Positions 34,321 to 44,295 of a DNA stretch of 64,000 bases are shown here, one piece after another. The notes under the pieces were generated by a model, which was not told where the DNA came from, searched no databases, and saw only the letters and a list, made by a program, of their open reading frames with translations. Position numbers and translations under genes: made by a program. Position 1 is the stretch's first letter, and each line of letters begins with the position of its first letter. The stretch lies in contig BCKK01000007.1 in assembly GCA_001600615.1 (NCBI GenBank), forward strand, positions 712,431 to 776,430. The letters are read 5' to 3'. Origin of the DNA: Dioszegia crocea. Its lineage: Eukaryota; Basidiomycota; Tremellomycetes; Tremellales; Bulleribasidiaceae.

Positions 34321-36135
34321 ATGGCCCCACGCAAAGCTGCAAGATCCTCAGCCGGCGCAACGCCGTCGGCGCTTCCTCCCCTTCCTCACTCAGCCGCCCG
34401 CGAGACTTTGCACATCCCCGAACTGCGCCAGCGCATCCTTCGGCTCCTTGCGCCTGCAGACCTGACACGCGTGATGAGGACTGAAAAGGGCGTCATGGCA
34501 GATGTGGCAAAAGAGCTCTATCATAGCATGCCCTATGCGCATGTGAGGAATAAGATGACTGTATCGACAGTGAGTTTTTGCATTATCCGCCATGGCCGCT
34601 GCAGATCGACTAACTTCTCCAGCCCCGTCAACGGACCTACTGTAATGCAGTCACAGAGATCGACGCGCGCAATACCACTCTGAGTGCGGCCATGCTCAAG
34701 GGAATCAAAATCTCCACACGCCAGAAACCAACCCCTTCCGACATCTCTTGGTACCTCCAGACCTACCACGTCGAGGTCATGGAGCTCCTCCTTCCCATCC
34801 TGCAAAAGAAATGCCCCAATCTACGTCGTATCCTTTTCGGCGGCGATCACGCTTACGATCAGACCGACTCGTGGACAGTCCATCTGGACCCGATGAATCC
34901 AGGCACCGGACGTATTGCCCTGCGGTTTACTCTGTGCGGATTCATGGAGGTCGACTGCCCCTTGACAACGCCACCCCTTCCCTCTACCCCTCAGCACTTC
35001 ACACTGGACAGGCATTTCGACATGCACCTTTACCATGCGCGAGATACCGAGAAATGGCTCCAAGCTTTCAAGGAGAAGCCGTACTTTGCGGAATTGGGTG
35101 CGACCGCCCATTTCGGCCGTCTGCCAGTCAGCCTTGACGACATCTCGTGTCTCTATCGCCTCCAAGTCGAGTCAGAGAGCACTTGCCGTATGAAACATAT
35201 CGAAGCGGCGCAATGCCCTACGTACTCGATCTCCGATCTCTACTCCTTCGCGCAATTGACATCAACGTCATTATCTACTCTACACCTCACCGATACCTTA
35301 AAAAATGGGAACCCCCTCCAGCATCCTTTGTCCTTTACGGATCTACCCGAGCTCTTCACCATCTTGCAGTCCTTGCCCAATCTAGTCGACCTTGCCTTGA
35401 CGCTGGGATCGGTTGAAGAGGCGGAGATAGTCAGCAAGGCCCTTCTCACCAAAGACTCCCTTGAGGTGGGAGGATCGATCGAGAAACTTCATATCGTGAC
35501 GGAAGCCCACCCGGCGGCACTGTTCAACACCTTGCGTTGTCTTGCGGGGCTTTGCGATACAGAAAGAGAAAGCTTCGCTGTAACTGTCGGATCGCAATTC
35601 GGCGGTTATATACAGGGTCAGGCAGAATTTGTAAGGTATCTTCGCAAGTGAGTGGAGCCATCTAGTTTCTGAATTGCTTCTTGCCTGTGGAGTCAAGCTG
35701 ACAAGTCACAGACAACCGCGAGAGCGACGGTCTCATCTTGCAATTGCCGACTTCACACAACTCGGATACGCCAAGCTGGCCGAACTTCCGGAGCTCAGCT
35801 ATCACGACGATGGCCGTCCTCGGAACAAAGCTGAGACCAGTGCAGCTCGGTGGACCAAGGAGGCTCAAACGGCCGCTGTCGAGGTTCCAACTCGCCTGAT
35901 CCCGAATCTGGAGGATGCCGTGAGCGATTATGCCAAAGCATCGGAGGAACTCGAGAGAGTGGTGGCGGAGGGCACGCCAGCGGAGCGTCTTGAGGCCGCC
36001 CAGAAGTTCATGACTGCTGTCATACATGCCAGGTTCAAGGCGACAGTAGTGCAGATGTCCACGGCGAGCCCGAAAACGGTGGAGCAGGTGCGGGAGTACA
36101 TCGCTTCTTTAAAGCGGACTACTGAGGCTTCGTGA
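34321..36135 (+). CDS. F-box-like family protein F
   Basis: Exons 34321-34569 (83 codons), 34623-35647 and 35712-36135. Exon 1 is close to copy E (LHIPELRQRILRLLAPADL, VMRTEKGVMADVAKELYHSM). Exon 2 begins PRQRTYCNAVTEIDARNT, has YHVEVMELLLPILQKKCPN, and ends VRYLRK. Exon 3 begins KQPRERRSHLAIADFTQLGY and includes YHDDGRPRNKAETSAARWTK with the conserved Trp. It ends EYIASLKRTTEAS. All junctions match the family phases (0, then 2). E and F are separated by a 1.85-kb insert that holds the tentative small gene. Confidence 0.87.
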
Positions 36136-36983
36136 TAGATGGCAAGGTGAGCAGGTACATCGCAACCATAGCTCCCTTTGATTAGTGCTTATGTGACAGA
36201 GACTCTGGAGTGAGGAGGTATGGCGGATGGCAGAGCAAGGTTGGCGATGGGCGTGGTGGGGTGGAGGAAAGAGCTCAGAGAGGGGGATCCCTATCGAGAT
36301 CATGTTTCGCCCTGGTACGAATCATTGCATGACTTGCTCACGTAGATATGTGGACTGCGTATCTTAGCTGTAGATCACCCACTTCGTAGAGCTCCTTCCG
36401 CATCTATTGTACACTAGACATGAGAGCTCGCACGGATTTGTCATCTGGCTGACGTGATCGGATCCGACCGGAGATGGTAGGGCTGCGGAATCTACCCGAG
36501 CATTCCGACACGGTAGAATGATATGGGTAGTAACCAAGGGTTATAACCGGGTTATAACCACCAGACTTGCCGGCCGATAATCCTAATTTTTTTCCTCGGT
36601 GGCATTCGGTTCTCCGCGCATTCCGAGGGTTGTGCAGAGGCAAGATGAGCCGGAATCCGGGATCAGTGGGCCAAAATATACCACTTTGAGATCTTTGACT
36701 GCCCAAAGCGGTAATTTACGTTACCTCGGAGCAATCTCGGGGGGTAAAAACACAGGGTTCGAGCCGGTTATTACCCAGCCGGAATGGGGCTCGAGGGCGA
36801 ACCTCGTGGCAGAAACCCTCGGCCGGGTCCGAACTGGTAGATTCCCTAGCCCTAGGAGATGGCTAACTTCTAAAGAGTTCTGGTCGTGCCATCTGATATA
36901 CACCTCTGAAGCTGCATCTCCTGACAAGCAGAGAGACACCTCTGCAGGCTTTTCATCAAGCGTGCCCATCTCCTCGTCATAAG
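36136..36983. other. Intergenic region between F-box-like gene F and the F-box gene at 36984
   Basis: Most of the 848 bp is explained by the 377-bp hAT-type element at 36478-36854. The 340 bp before it shows no gene or repeat. Confidence 0.5.
36478..36854. mobile_element. Non-autonomous hAT-type MITE with 8-bp target duplication
   Basis: The element starts TAGGGCTGCGGAATCTACC (36478-36496) and ends with its inverse at 36836-36854, matching at 17 of 19 positions. Both ends are bordered by the direct repeat GGAGATGG (36470-36477 and 36855-36862). An 8-bp target duplication with inverted ends beginning TAGGG is the signature of hAT transposons. At 377 bp there is no transposase. It contains two tandem copies of GGGTTATAACC (36538-36559). 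It lies 129 bp upstream of the F-box gene start, so it may alter that promoter. The intact duplication argues for a recent insertion. Confidence 0.82.
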
Positions 36984-38237
36984 ATGAAGCCGTTCACCAA
37001 GCAATTCCCGACCGACATATGGGTCGTTATCATAGAGCATCTCCAAATTCCCCCTCCTCTGCCGCTCAGCAGGCCTACCGGACGTCAGGCATTCCAGCAG
37101 CCTCATCTAGCTGTGCTTATGAGAACCGCTAAAGTAAGCTCTCTCAGCCTACTCAGCGCTGACATCCAGTTCGTATCTGCTATCGCCGAACGCGTACTCT
37201 ATACCCATATCTACACCGACCGCCTATTTGACGTCGTCCTCCACTATAATTCCCCCTCTCCCGGCAAACGCTTCGCCTTTACCAAAAGCCTACATCTCGA
37301 GTACATGGCCAGAGACGAGGAGCCCACTTATCTCGCCATCTGTAACTCAGGCCGCAAGGTGCCTATATGGAAGCTGTTCGGGCGGGTCGAGGGTTTAGGA
37401 CCACTCGCTCGTAAGGTGCAAGCGGGTAGAGAACTCTCTCATCTACAGGAGTGTCTCAATAAGCTTTGCGATATGGGCGGAATCGTCGAGGCTTTCCCAC
37501 GGCTCGAAACGGTAGCTGTCGATGCGATAAAGGCTGTCGGAGCCCGCATCTGGCGAGAGCATGAACAAACCTGGGAGCGTGTCGAAGACTCATACGCTTT
37601 GGTCAAAACCTCAATGGACTTCAACACATTCCTCAGCAGCGGCAATCTTCGAGCTGTCTGTGTGCGCGGCACATGTGGTCCCTATAGTTTCGAGGCTGTG
37701 TCATTTGACTCCCAACTCCGGGATGAAAATCGCTCGGTGACATTCACGCCCACCGTGCATTTCTCGAGTGAGACCACACACCTCATGCTGCCTCTTGGCT
37801 ACAAGTCGCAGTGGATCAGTGACGAGCCGCTCGGGTCGGACTTGGCGGATGTACTTCTCGCTCTTGGGAGATGTACTCGAGAAGCTGTCGTACATCGTAC
37901 AGGTCTGGTCACAGATCACTGGACCGGCAAGGGCCAACCTCAGCCGCTAGATACCGCAGACGTCGACATTTACTGCACCACAAATCAGTATAGTCCCAAC
38001 ATATACAGCCCCGCGCTCGACCAAGTCGGCCTCAACCCATTCGAGGGCTACCCTACTGGACCGTTCACGGAGAAGGTCATGACCCCGGTGGAGAAGGCGG
38101 CAATGGTCAAGATCTTACAAAGGAAGGTGCAAGAGCTGTTCCGGAAGGGTAGCAAGATGGAGGATAAGTTCAGATGGCATGTCTCGGAGGACACGCCGAC
38201 CTGCTTGGCGTGTGGCACCGGTGTTCCGCCGGTGTAG
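36984..38237 (+). CDS. F-box protein (distinct from the three-exon family)
   Basis: Two exons: 36984-37133 and 37170-38237; the 36-bp intron has a GCTGAC branch site and a multiple-of-three length, so an unspliced read is also open. The N-terminus is a classic F-box pattern: FPTDIWVVIIEHL, then LAVLMRTAKFVSAIAERVLYTHIYTDRLFD across the junction. A leucine-rich, helix-containing body follows (RFAFTKSLHLEYM). The C-terminus has CLACGTGVPPV. Its exon plan differs from the neighbouring family, so it is either a distant relative or an independent F-box gene. F-box proteins are SCF substrate receptors; the target is unknown. Confidence 0.8.
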   Translation: MKPFTKQFPTDIWVVIIEHLQIPPPLPLSRPTGRQAFQQPHLAVLMRTAKVSSLSLLSADIQFVSAIAERVLYTHIYTDRLFDVVLHYNSPSPGKRFAFTKSLHLEYMARDEEPTYLAICNSGRKVPIWKLFGRVEGLGPLARKVQAGRELSHLQECLNKLCDMGGIVEAFPRLETVAVDAIKAVGARIWREHEQTWERVEDSYALVKTSMDFNTFLSSGNLRAVCVRGTCGPYSFEAVSFDSQLRDENRSVTFTPTVHFSSETTHLMLPLGYKSQWISDEPLGSDLADVLLALGRCTREAVVHRTGLVTDHWTGKGQPQPLDTADVDIYCTTNQYSPNIYSPALDQVGLNPFEGYPTGPFTEKVMTPVEKAAMVKILQRKVQELFRKGSKMEDKFRWHVSEDTPTCLACGTGVPPV

Positions 38238-38837
38238 GGGGAGGAGAAGACGGAGAAGGTGGCAAGGCGCATGGGCGGAGTGAATGGTCTGGTCGAATGA
38301 GTGATACTTGATGTGAGTCTATATCTCCTGTTGCCATCGAGGTTGTATCGGGTGGTATGAGCTGATTCACCATAGATGCGCAATTGAGTCAATCTCGAAC
38401 TCTGCCATTCGATCATCTGCCGTGGAGGTTCTGTAGGATTTAGGGCTGTTGGCTAGGGTTGGGCGGTCTGGCGCAGGTAGCAAGGGTGGATGTCGGGCAA
38501 GCGAATGTCCTTGGAAGCGGAAGCGGGACGGGCGGACCAGAGACGCAATCTCAGGAACACATTAGGTACGCCTTCAACATCGCTTTTTTCGAAAGTAACC
38601 CACTCATTCTACAGATTAGCTTCGATTATCAGTAAGATCAGAGCGATGCAAGGTGGTACTGCTAGCAATGAAAGCCCACCGCCATACGGAAGGCAGCGTC
38701 AATTTCGAGAATACCGCACGGACCCATTCCTCCGAGGTCCAAGCTCAAGCTTGATCTCCGCCCCAGACGTTGTTTCCTCCTTCTCTCATCCGTCATTCAT
38801 CCCACCCACTCCATCCAAACTCGAAGCTCGACCAACC
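38238..38837. other. Intergenic region upstream of F-box-like gene H
   Basis: An open frame from 38490 runs in frame into gene H and would add 116 residues, but the added part is low-complexity and unlike any paralogue. It is more likely promoter and 5' UTR. Confidence 0.45.
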
Positions 38838-40771
38838 ATGCCTCCCCGTAGGATCGCAAAGTCTACAGCTGCGAAGCAGAAAGGCGCCACTTCCTCTACA
38901 CCCCGATCTCCCGCTCGAGAAGTCTACGATATTCCGGAAATCCGCTCGGCGATACTTCGTCAGCTTTCCAAGCATGACTTGACGAAGTTTATGTGTGTTC
39001 ACAAGAAGGGGATGGCGGTTGTGGCAAGCGAGCTATACTACAGTATGCCGTTTGAGTACGTGAAGGATTTCAGAAAGGCTTGTACGGTGAGTAGCTGAGT
39101 TTCACTTATCATCGCATTTCCACTTCCTTCCTCCGATGGTCTCTGTGCTGACCCACTTAGCCACAGCAGCGCATGTACTTAGCCGCCATCACGGAGATCG
39201 ACGCACTGAACCTCGTTCTCAGCCCACACATGATGAAGGGCCTCGATTACTCCAAATCGCACGGGAGCACCGGAACCGAGAGGATCAAGAATTACTTGCG
39301 AATCTTCCGCGCCCCCATTCTCGAGCTCCTCATTCCTCTCCTCCGCAAAAGATGCATCAACGTCCGCACCGTCATATTTGGACACCCATCCTTCATGAAT
39401 TTTGACGACTTCTGGGTTGTTCGCCTTGATCCCGACTGCGACGCACAGATCATCGGGCAGGTCGACCTCATCCGTACCATCGAATTCGATGTAGCGGACG
39501 AACCTCCCTTGGCGATACCTCCCCCGGATGTGTCTCCTCGATTCTCAATCAAGCAGAAATTCAACGTCTGCGTCTGCCACACAGACCGGCAGGGGTTTAC
39601 TGCTACTGCTACTAGGAAAGTGGCTCAACAATGGATTCATTCCCTAGTTCACACCGAGGTCTTTGCCGACATCGCTGGAGGGATCGATTTGGAAGCGGTA
39701 CCAGTCTCTCTTAACGATCTCTCGGCCATGTGCAAGCGATATATCGACAAGCAAGGACAGTGCCGTCTAAGTCGGATCTCCGCTCCGCTGCTTATATCGT
39801 TCAACCTCGCAGATTTTCGCAAATTCGCTGGTAGTGCCCGCTATCTGACCGGCCTCGACCTGACACACGGGACCACTGGACGCGACTACGTTGCCGGAAA
39901 GCGAGCAATCTCCCTTGCTGATTTGCGCGACGTACTGTCGACCATTCGGCGGGATCTACCTGTTCTGCGTCAACTTCAGGTCGAACTTTGCGGAATTGAC
40001 GCTGCAGAGGGCTACTGCCGGGATTTGCTATTCAGGAACCTACTCGCGACTAGAGGATCCATCCGACACCTACGCATTTTTACGTCCGCCCACTCTCTCC
40101 AGCTCTTCAATTTATTGCGTTTTTTGTCGCAAGTGTGCGACACGTCGTCGGAGAGGTTCTGTATCTGGATTGGAGACGATTGGCATCGAGATATGAGCCT
40201 GACCTTCATGGCACATCAAATCGATTTTGTGCGCTATTTACACAAGTAAGCTCGCGTGATGGTTCCTACATTCCCTACAGCATCCAGCTGATATAACAGG
40301 CAATCTGTCGCGAGGGGCAAATACCTGTCTACGGTAGACTTCGGATCCCTAGGCATAAAGAATCTCTCAGATGTAACTGGTCTCACCTACTCGCCCGACG
40401 ATCGTCCATGTGACATCGTTATGAATTGGTCACATGCGGCTCAGAACGCAGTCGCCCTTATCAACACCACACAACTACCCAAGCTCGACGCCGGTCTGAA
40501 ACATGTCACCAAGGCGACACTCAAACTCGCGAAGATTACGGCGACATCTGGTCCAGTAGAGCGGCTAAAGGAGGCGCGGAAACTACTGGATTCGGTGGTT
40601 CTTGTCAAAAGTGTGGCAGCAGCGATTGAAGAGGCGATGGGCACAGAAAAGCAAGAGCGGGATTTGAGGGTGTATATTCAGGGACTGGAGAAGGCGGTGA
40701 AGGAGGTTCGAGATAAAGAAGATCAGGGGGCTGAGGAGTCTGGAGTTAATGAGCTGGAGGAGCTAGGGTAG
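38838..40771 (+). CDS. F-box-like family protein H
   Basis: Exons 38838-39086 (83 codons), 39161-40245 and 40300-40771. The ATG at 38838 gives the family-standard exon 1. Exon 1: YDIPEIRSAILRQLSKHDL, FMCVHKKGMAVVASELYYSM. Exon 2 begins PQQRMYLAAITEIDALN (acceptor after CCCACTTAG) and ends VRYLHK. Exon 3 begins KQSVARGKYLSTVDFGSLGI, has TYSPDDRP and the conserved Trp (VMNWSHAAQ). The C-terminus ends ELEELG at TAG. Directly after this stop the same frame continues as an acidic stretch with a perfect intron (see findings), so the true C-terminus may once have been longer. Confidence 0.85.
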
Positions 40772-41463
40772 GAGGAGGATGAAGACGAGAATGAGAGTTC
40801 CGACGTGAGTCATAAGACGGTTTTGTCGTATCCGACCGTACTTGGCTGATTCTTCCAGGATGGCGACATATCGAGAACGTTGTAGCAAGCTGCATCGGAT
40901 CTACGACAGTGTGATGTATGCAGTGAGTTCACGACCTATGAGTATGTACTTTGGACGTTTCCGATACAGGCCGGGTGCACAGTCGTGGTTTTGGTTCTGA
41001 CCGTCAGCTGACTCTTCAGTGTTATGAGATTGAGCGAAGAAACGCCGCATCGACGAAGCTGTTAATCAGGGTCACATACCCAAAGAAAGTAGTTTTCCGA
41101 ATCATGCAGATCTGATGGAGCGTGTTCTGCATGTTCAATGATGTGCAGCGTACCGCTGACTGAATTCGAAAATCAGACCACATTGGAATGGAAGCCGCTT
41201 GAGCTCATGTCTTTATCCCAAGAGCCTATATTCAATGCGGACGCAGACGTACAACTATATATGCGCAATGAGCAACACTGCACTTATTCATGCTCATGAC
41301 ATTTATGTATACAAAACTGAGACTGAAAGCCTACACAAAACAGCCCAAAAGAGAGTTATAACGAAGATAAAACGGGGCGTAGCGAATAAAAGTCCTAAAT
41401 GGAGATGAAATGAATGTGACGGTGTTTTGTTATTGAGAGAGAATAGTGGTAGACGGGGGTCGT
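40772..41463. other. Intergenic region between F-box-like gene H and the first DUF6534-like gene
   Basis: The first 114 bp look like a former acidic C-terminal exon plus intron of gene H. The rest is relatively AT-rich, serves two convergent genes, and shows no other feature. Confidence 0.45.
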
Positions 41464-43121
41464 TTAATATTTGAAGGGGTAATTACGCTGGGAGTTCTTC
41501 TCCGAGTCCATAGTCAACTCATGGAGCGCCATACCGGACTCCATCATGGATGTGGTGGATTGTTGGCGGCTGAGGTGGTCGTTGTCGAAGTCGGCTTTAG
41601 GAGTGCAGGGGCCGATATCCTGTGATTTCAGTAAACGGCAACATAGGTAGGTAAGGGAGTGATGGGTGCAAGGGAGGAGAGGTCAGACTCACGGTGACGG
41701 TTGATCCTAAGGAGATGTGGACGCCCTGGCCGCGTGAAGATGACTCGGATGACTAGAGGTTAGCAAAGGTTTAGACTCGGTGCAGGTAAGGACTTACACC
41801 GAAGGAGACGACGACTTTTCCGGAGTTCTTCATGGAGTGGCGTAAGTTGACCATTGCCAGGGCTCCGACGGCGAAGATCTTGGGGTGGACGACGCTGTGG
41901 GGTCAGTGACATGTCGGGGATAGCACGAGACTGGACTTACACGATGAAGGGGATGAGAGGTGATTGGTAGTCGATGAACAGGACGAGCATGATCAAGAGA
42001 GCGCTGATGGTATCAGCTGGGTTATAATGGGGTATAGGATAGACTTACACAATAGTAGAGGGAAGCTGAGACTCAATGGACACTCTGAATGATCAGCTTA
42101 TATAAAGAACCTTTCTCAAAAAGACTCACACGATAATACGAGTGACGAGCCTGTTGGCGCGCCCAGCCAGGGATCGAGTGCGGTAGAGGCCCCAAAGGAT
42201 AGATGAGGTCAAAAAGACGTGGGTGAGGATGCAGACTCCTGGCTGAGAGATGTCAGTAATGCCATGTATAGGTAGATGGATGATAACTCACCCATGCCGT
42301 AGCGATCCGGACCGAGAGCTGAATATCAGCAGCTGCCTTGACAAGTATCGTGAGAACATACCATTGTGCGGGTGAAGATGTTCTCGCCTCGAGTAGCTAC
42401 TGTGGTAGCGATACCCATCACTCCAGTCGCGGTGCTGGAGGGGTCAGCAGAATTCTGGATATAGGGTAGACAGACGTACATGAGGATGGTGCATGCTGCG
42501 ATGAGGAAGATGTTATTGGCGTTGATCCGGACAGCTCGTTCAGCAAAGAAGATCTATCTGTCAGCGTAGCTTATATGGCAGAGTGACTGTAGCTCACCTG
42601 AACAGGAACAACGATAAGGATGTCTAGGGTGCCATACCAGCCCAAATCTGAGAACGTCAGCTTTGACCTTTTGCATCTACTCACATTCCAAAGAGGCAAA
42701 GCGGCTGTACTGGCCATACTCAAACACAAAGGCCGTCATGTATGTAGCCCATGTACTAATGATTAGCTGGAGCCGGGATGCTGAAGCTGTAGACTCACAA
42801 GGCACTTCCAAGGAGAGCAGCGGTGAAGATCGTTCCCTATCCTTTTAGCGAGATCCAAAGGATGGGTCAAAGCCAACTTACCACGATAATCCGCACGTGC
42901 CTGGGATCTTGCCTCGCCATGGGGATCCAGTGTGTCATCTGGCAGATGAAGACGCCCATCAACAGAGAGTCAAAGCAGATCCTGGTGTATCAGTCCATGT
43001 GCAAGCCGAATGTTGAGTGATGGATAAAGACTTACCCGAGGAATGGCGCACCCAGTGCTAGACCCTTCATGCCACCCAGGGTCTGCGTGGCCAGTATCTC
43101 GATCTCTTGGGGGGTGGACAT
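41464..43121 (-). CDS. DUF6534-like seven-helix membrane protein, copy 1
   Basis: Minus-strand gene with about ten short exons; exon 1 is 43121-43036 and the stop is at 41464. It begins MSTPQEIEILATQTLGGMKG followed by LALGAPFLG. Next comes ICFDSLLMGVFICQMTHWIP. Later helices include ILTHVFLTSSILWGLYRT, then IISIESQLPSTI, ALLMLVLFIDYQSPLIPFI and HPKIFAVGALAMVNLRHSM. This last part matches the DUF6534 pattern, where KLY-type residues precede a LLATLNAR motif. The soluble tail is Ser/Met-rich and ends NYPFKY. The family is common in basidiomycetes, and no function is established. Intermediate exon borders were not all placed. Confidence 0.75.
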
Positions 43122-44295
43122 TATAGGTGAGTGATTAGAGGTGTGTGTGGGGAGGGGTGAGGAGAAGAAGGTGAGGAGGAGGGAAGGGGATGGGGAAAAG
43201 TGACCAGGGACGGGCGGCTTATAAGTTATTTGCAAGATATCGATATTTCTCTAGACGTTACATCCCCTCGAAGCTAGAGTTATGAGACCCGGCCTAGTCG
43301 GACCAGTCAAGCTCTCGGGGGTAATAGACGGTGTGTCAGTCGAGCTCGCGGGGTCGCGGGGCAGAGATTTCACCTTGACAGGCACGAGGCACGGGCGAGC
43401 TCTAATTCAGGAACTGCCGTCTTGGAGTGGAACCGTTCCTTTGAAGATCCCATTCTGGGCCTGGACATAGAGTCAGATCATGCGTTGGAGCTGGCTGGAG
43501 GTATGACACTTGCATGCCGAGCGGTTACTGTCTTCGTGGGATGAAGTGGAGTGTCTATGTTGATGCAGACCTCTGATGATGGCTTGATGATGTGCCAGTC
43601 AAGATGCTCGGACTGGCGGAGGATGAACATCTGCCGCCGAGCCGTGTTGATCGCTACCCGCAGTGGCGTCTAGAGGACATGATCAAAGGATGTCAAAGGA
43701 ACCCCGTCAGACCTTCAAAGGGAGGGAGGAAGTTTGAAAATATTCGGCTCGGCGCACTCTCGGCGCTTTCCCCACTCTCCCCCACACTCACGCAAGGACA
43801 TCGGCCCGAGCGGCATTGTCCTCCGTGCCTGAATCTAAACCTTGCCAGTTCGGAGTTCGGACCCGATCATCACGCATCTAGGCCGAGCTTTGGACTGACA
43901 AGGCTGGATAAGGAACAAATTGAGCCTAGATGCTGCGGCTGACATGGTCAGCGCGGTGCCTGCCAGTCGGTACTGTTCATCCCGGGCTGGACAGGATGAG
44001 ACTCAGTCGATCCTGCGTAAATGTCGACTCGCATCAAAATCCGGTCCGGCTAAAATCTGAAACACGATGAAACATGCTTGTGCGCCTTTGTGTGCTCGCC
44101 ATTCTGGCAAGCGAATCAAGCTCCGCCCGGGCTCTTTCTATCCCCTGATTTAGCCCGCTCAGAAGTAGCACATAATCGGTGCATAGCATCGATACCAAAG
44201 ATCCAAAAGAGTACAAAGAATGTAGAAAGAAGTAGAACTTAGTTTGAGATTGAAGCTCAGATCGCACCTCGAGATGATAAGAAGCCGGCCAATGC
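43122..44295. other. Intergenic region between DUF6534-like copies 1 and 2
   Basis: This 1.17-kb region contains the promoter of copy 1. No convincing exon, RNA gene or inverted repeat was recognised. It is locally GC-rich with scattered CGG triplets. Confidence 0.4.

Noticed and set aside
36760..36775. tRNA-like GGTTCGAGCC box
   Set aside because: No matching A box, acceptor stem or cloverleaf could be drawn around it, and it lies within the hAT-type element.
38490..38837. N-terminal extension of F-box-like gene H
   Set aside because: The extra 116 residues have no counterpart in the paralogues, whereas the ATG at 38838 gives the standard 83-codon exon 1.
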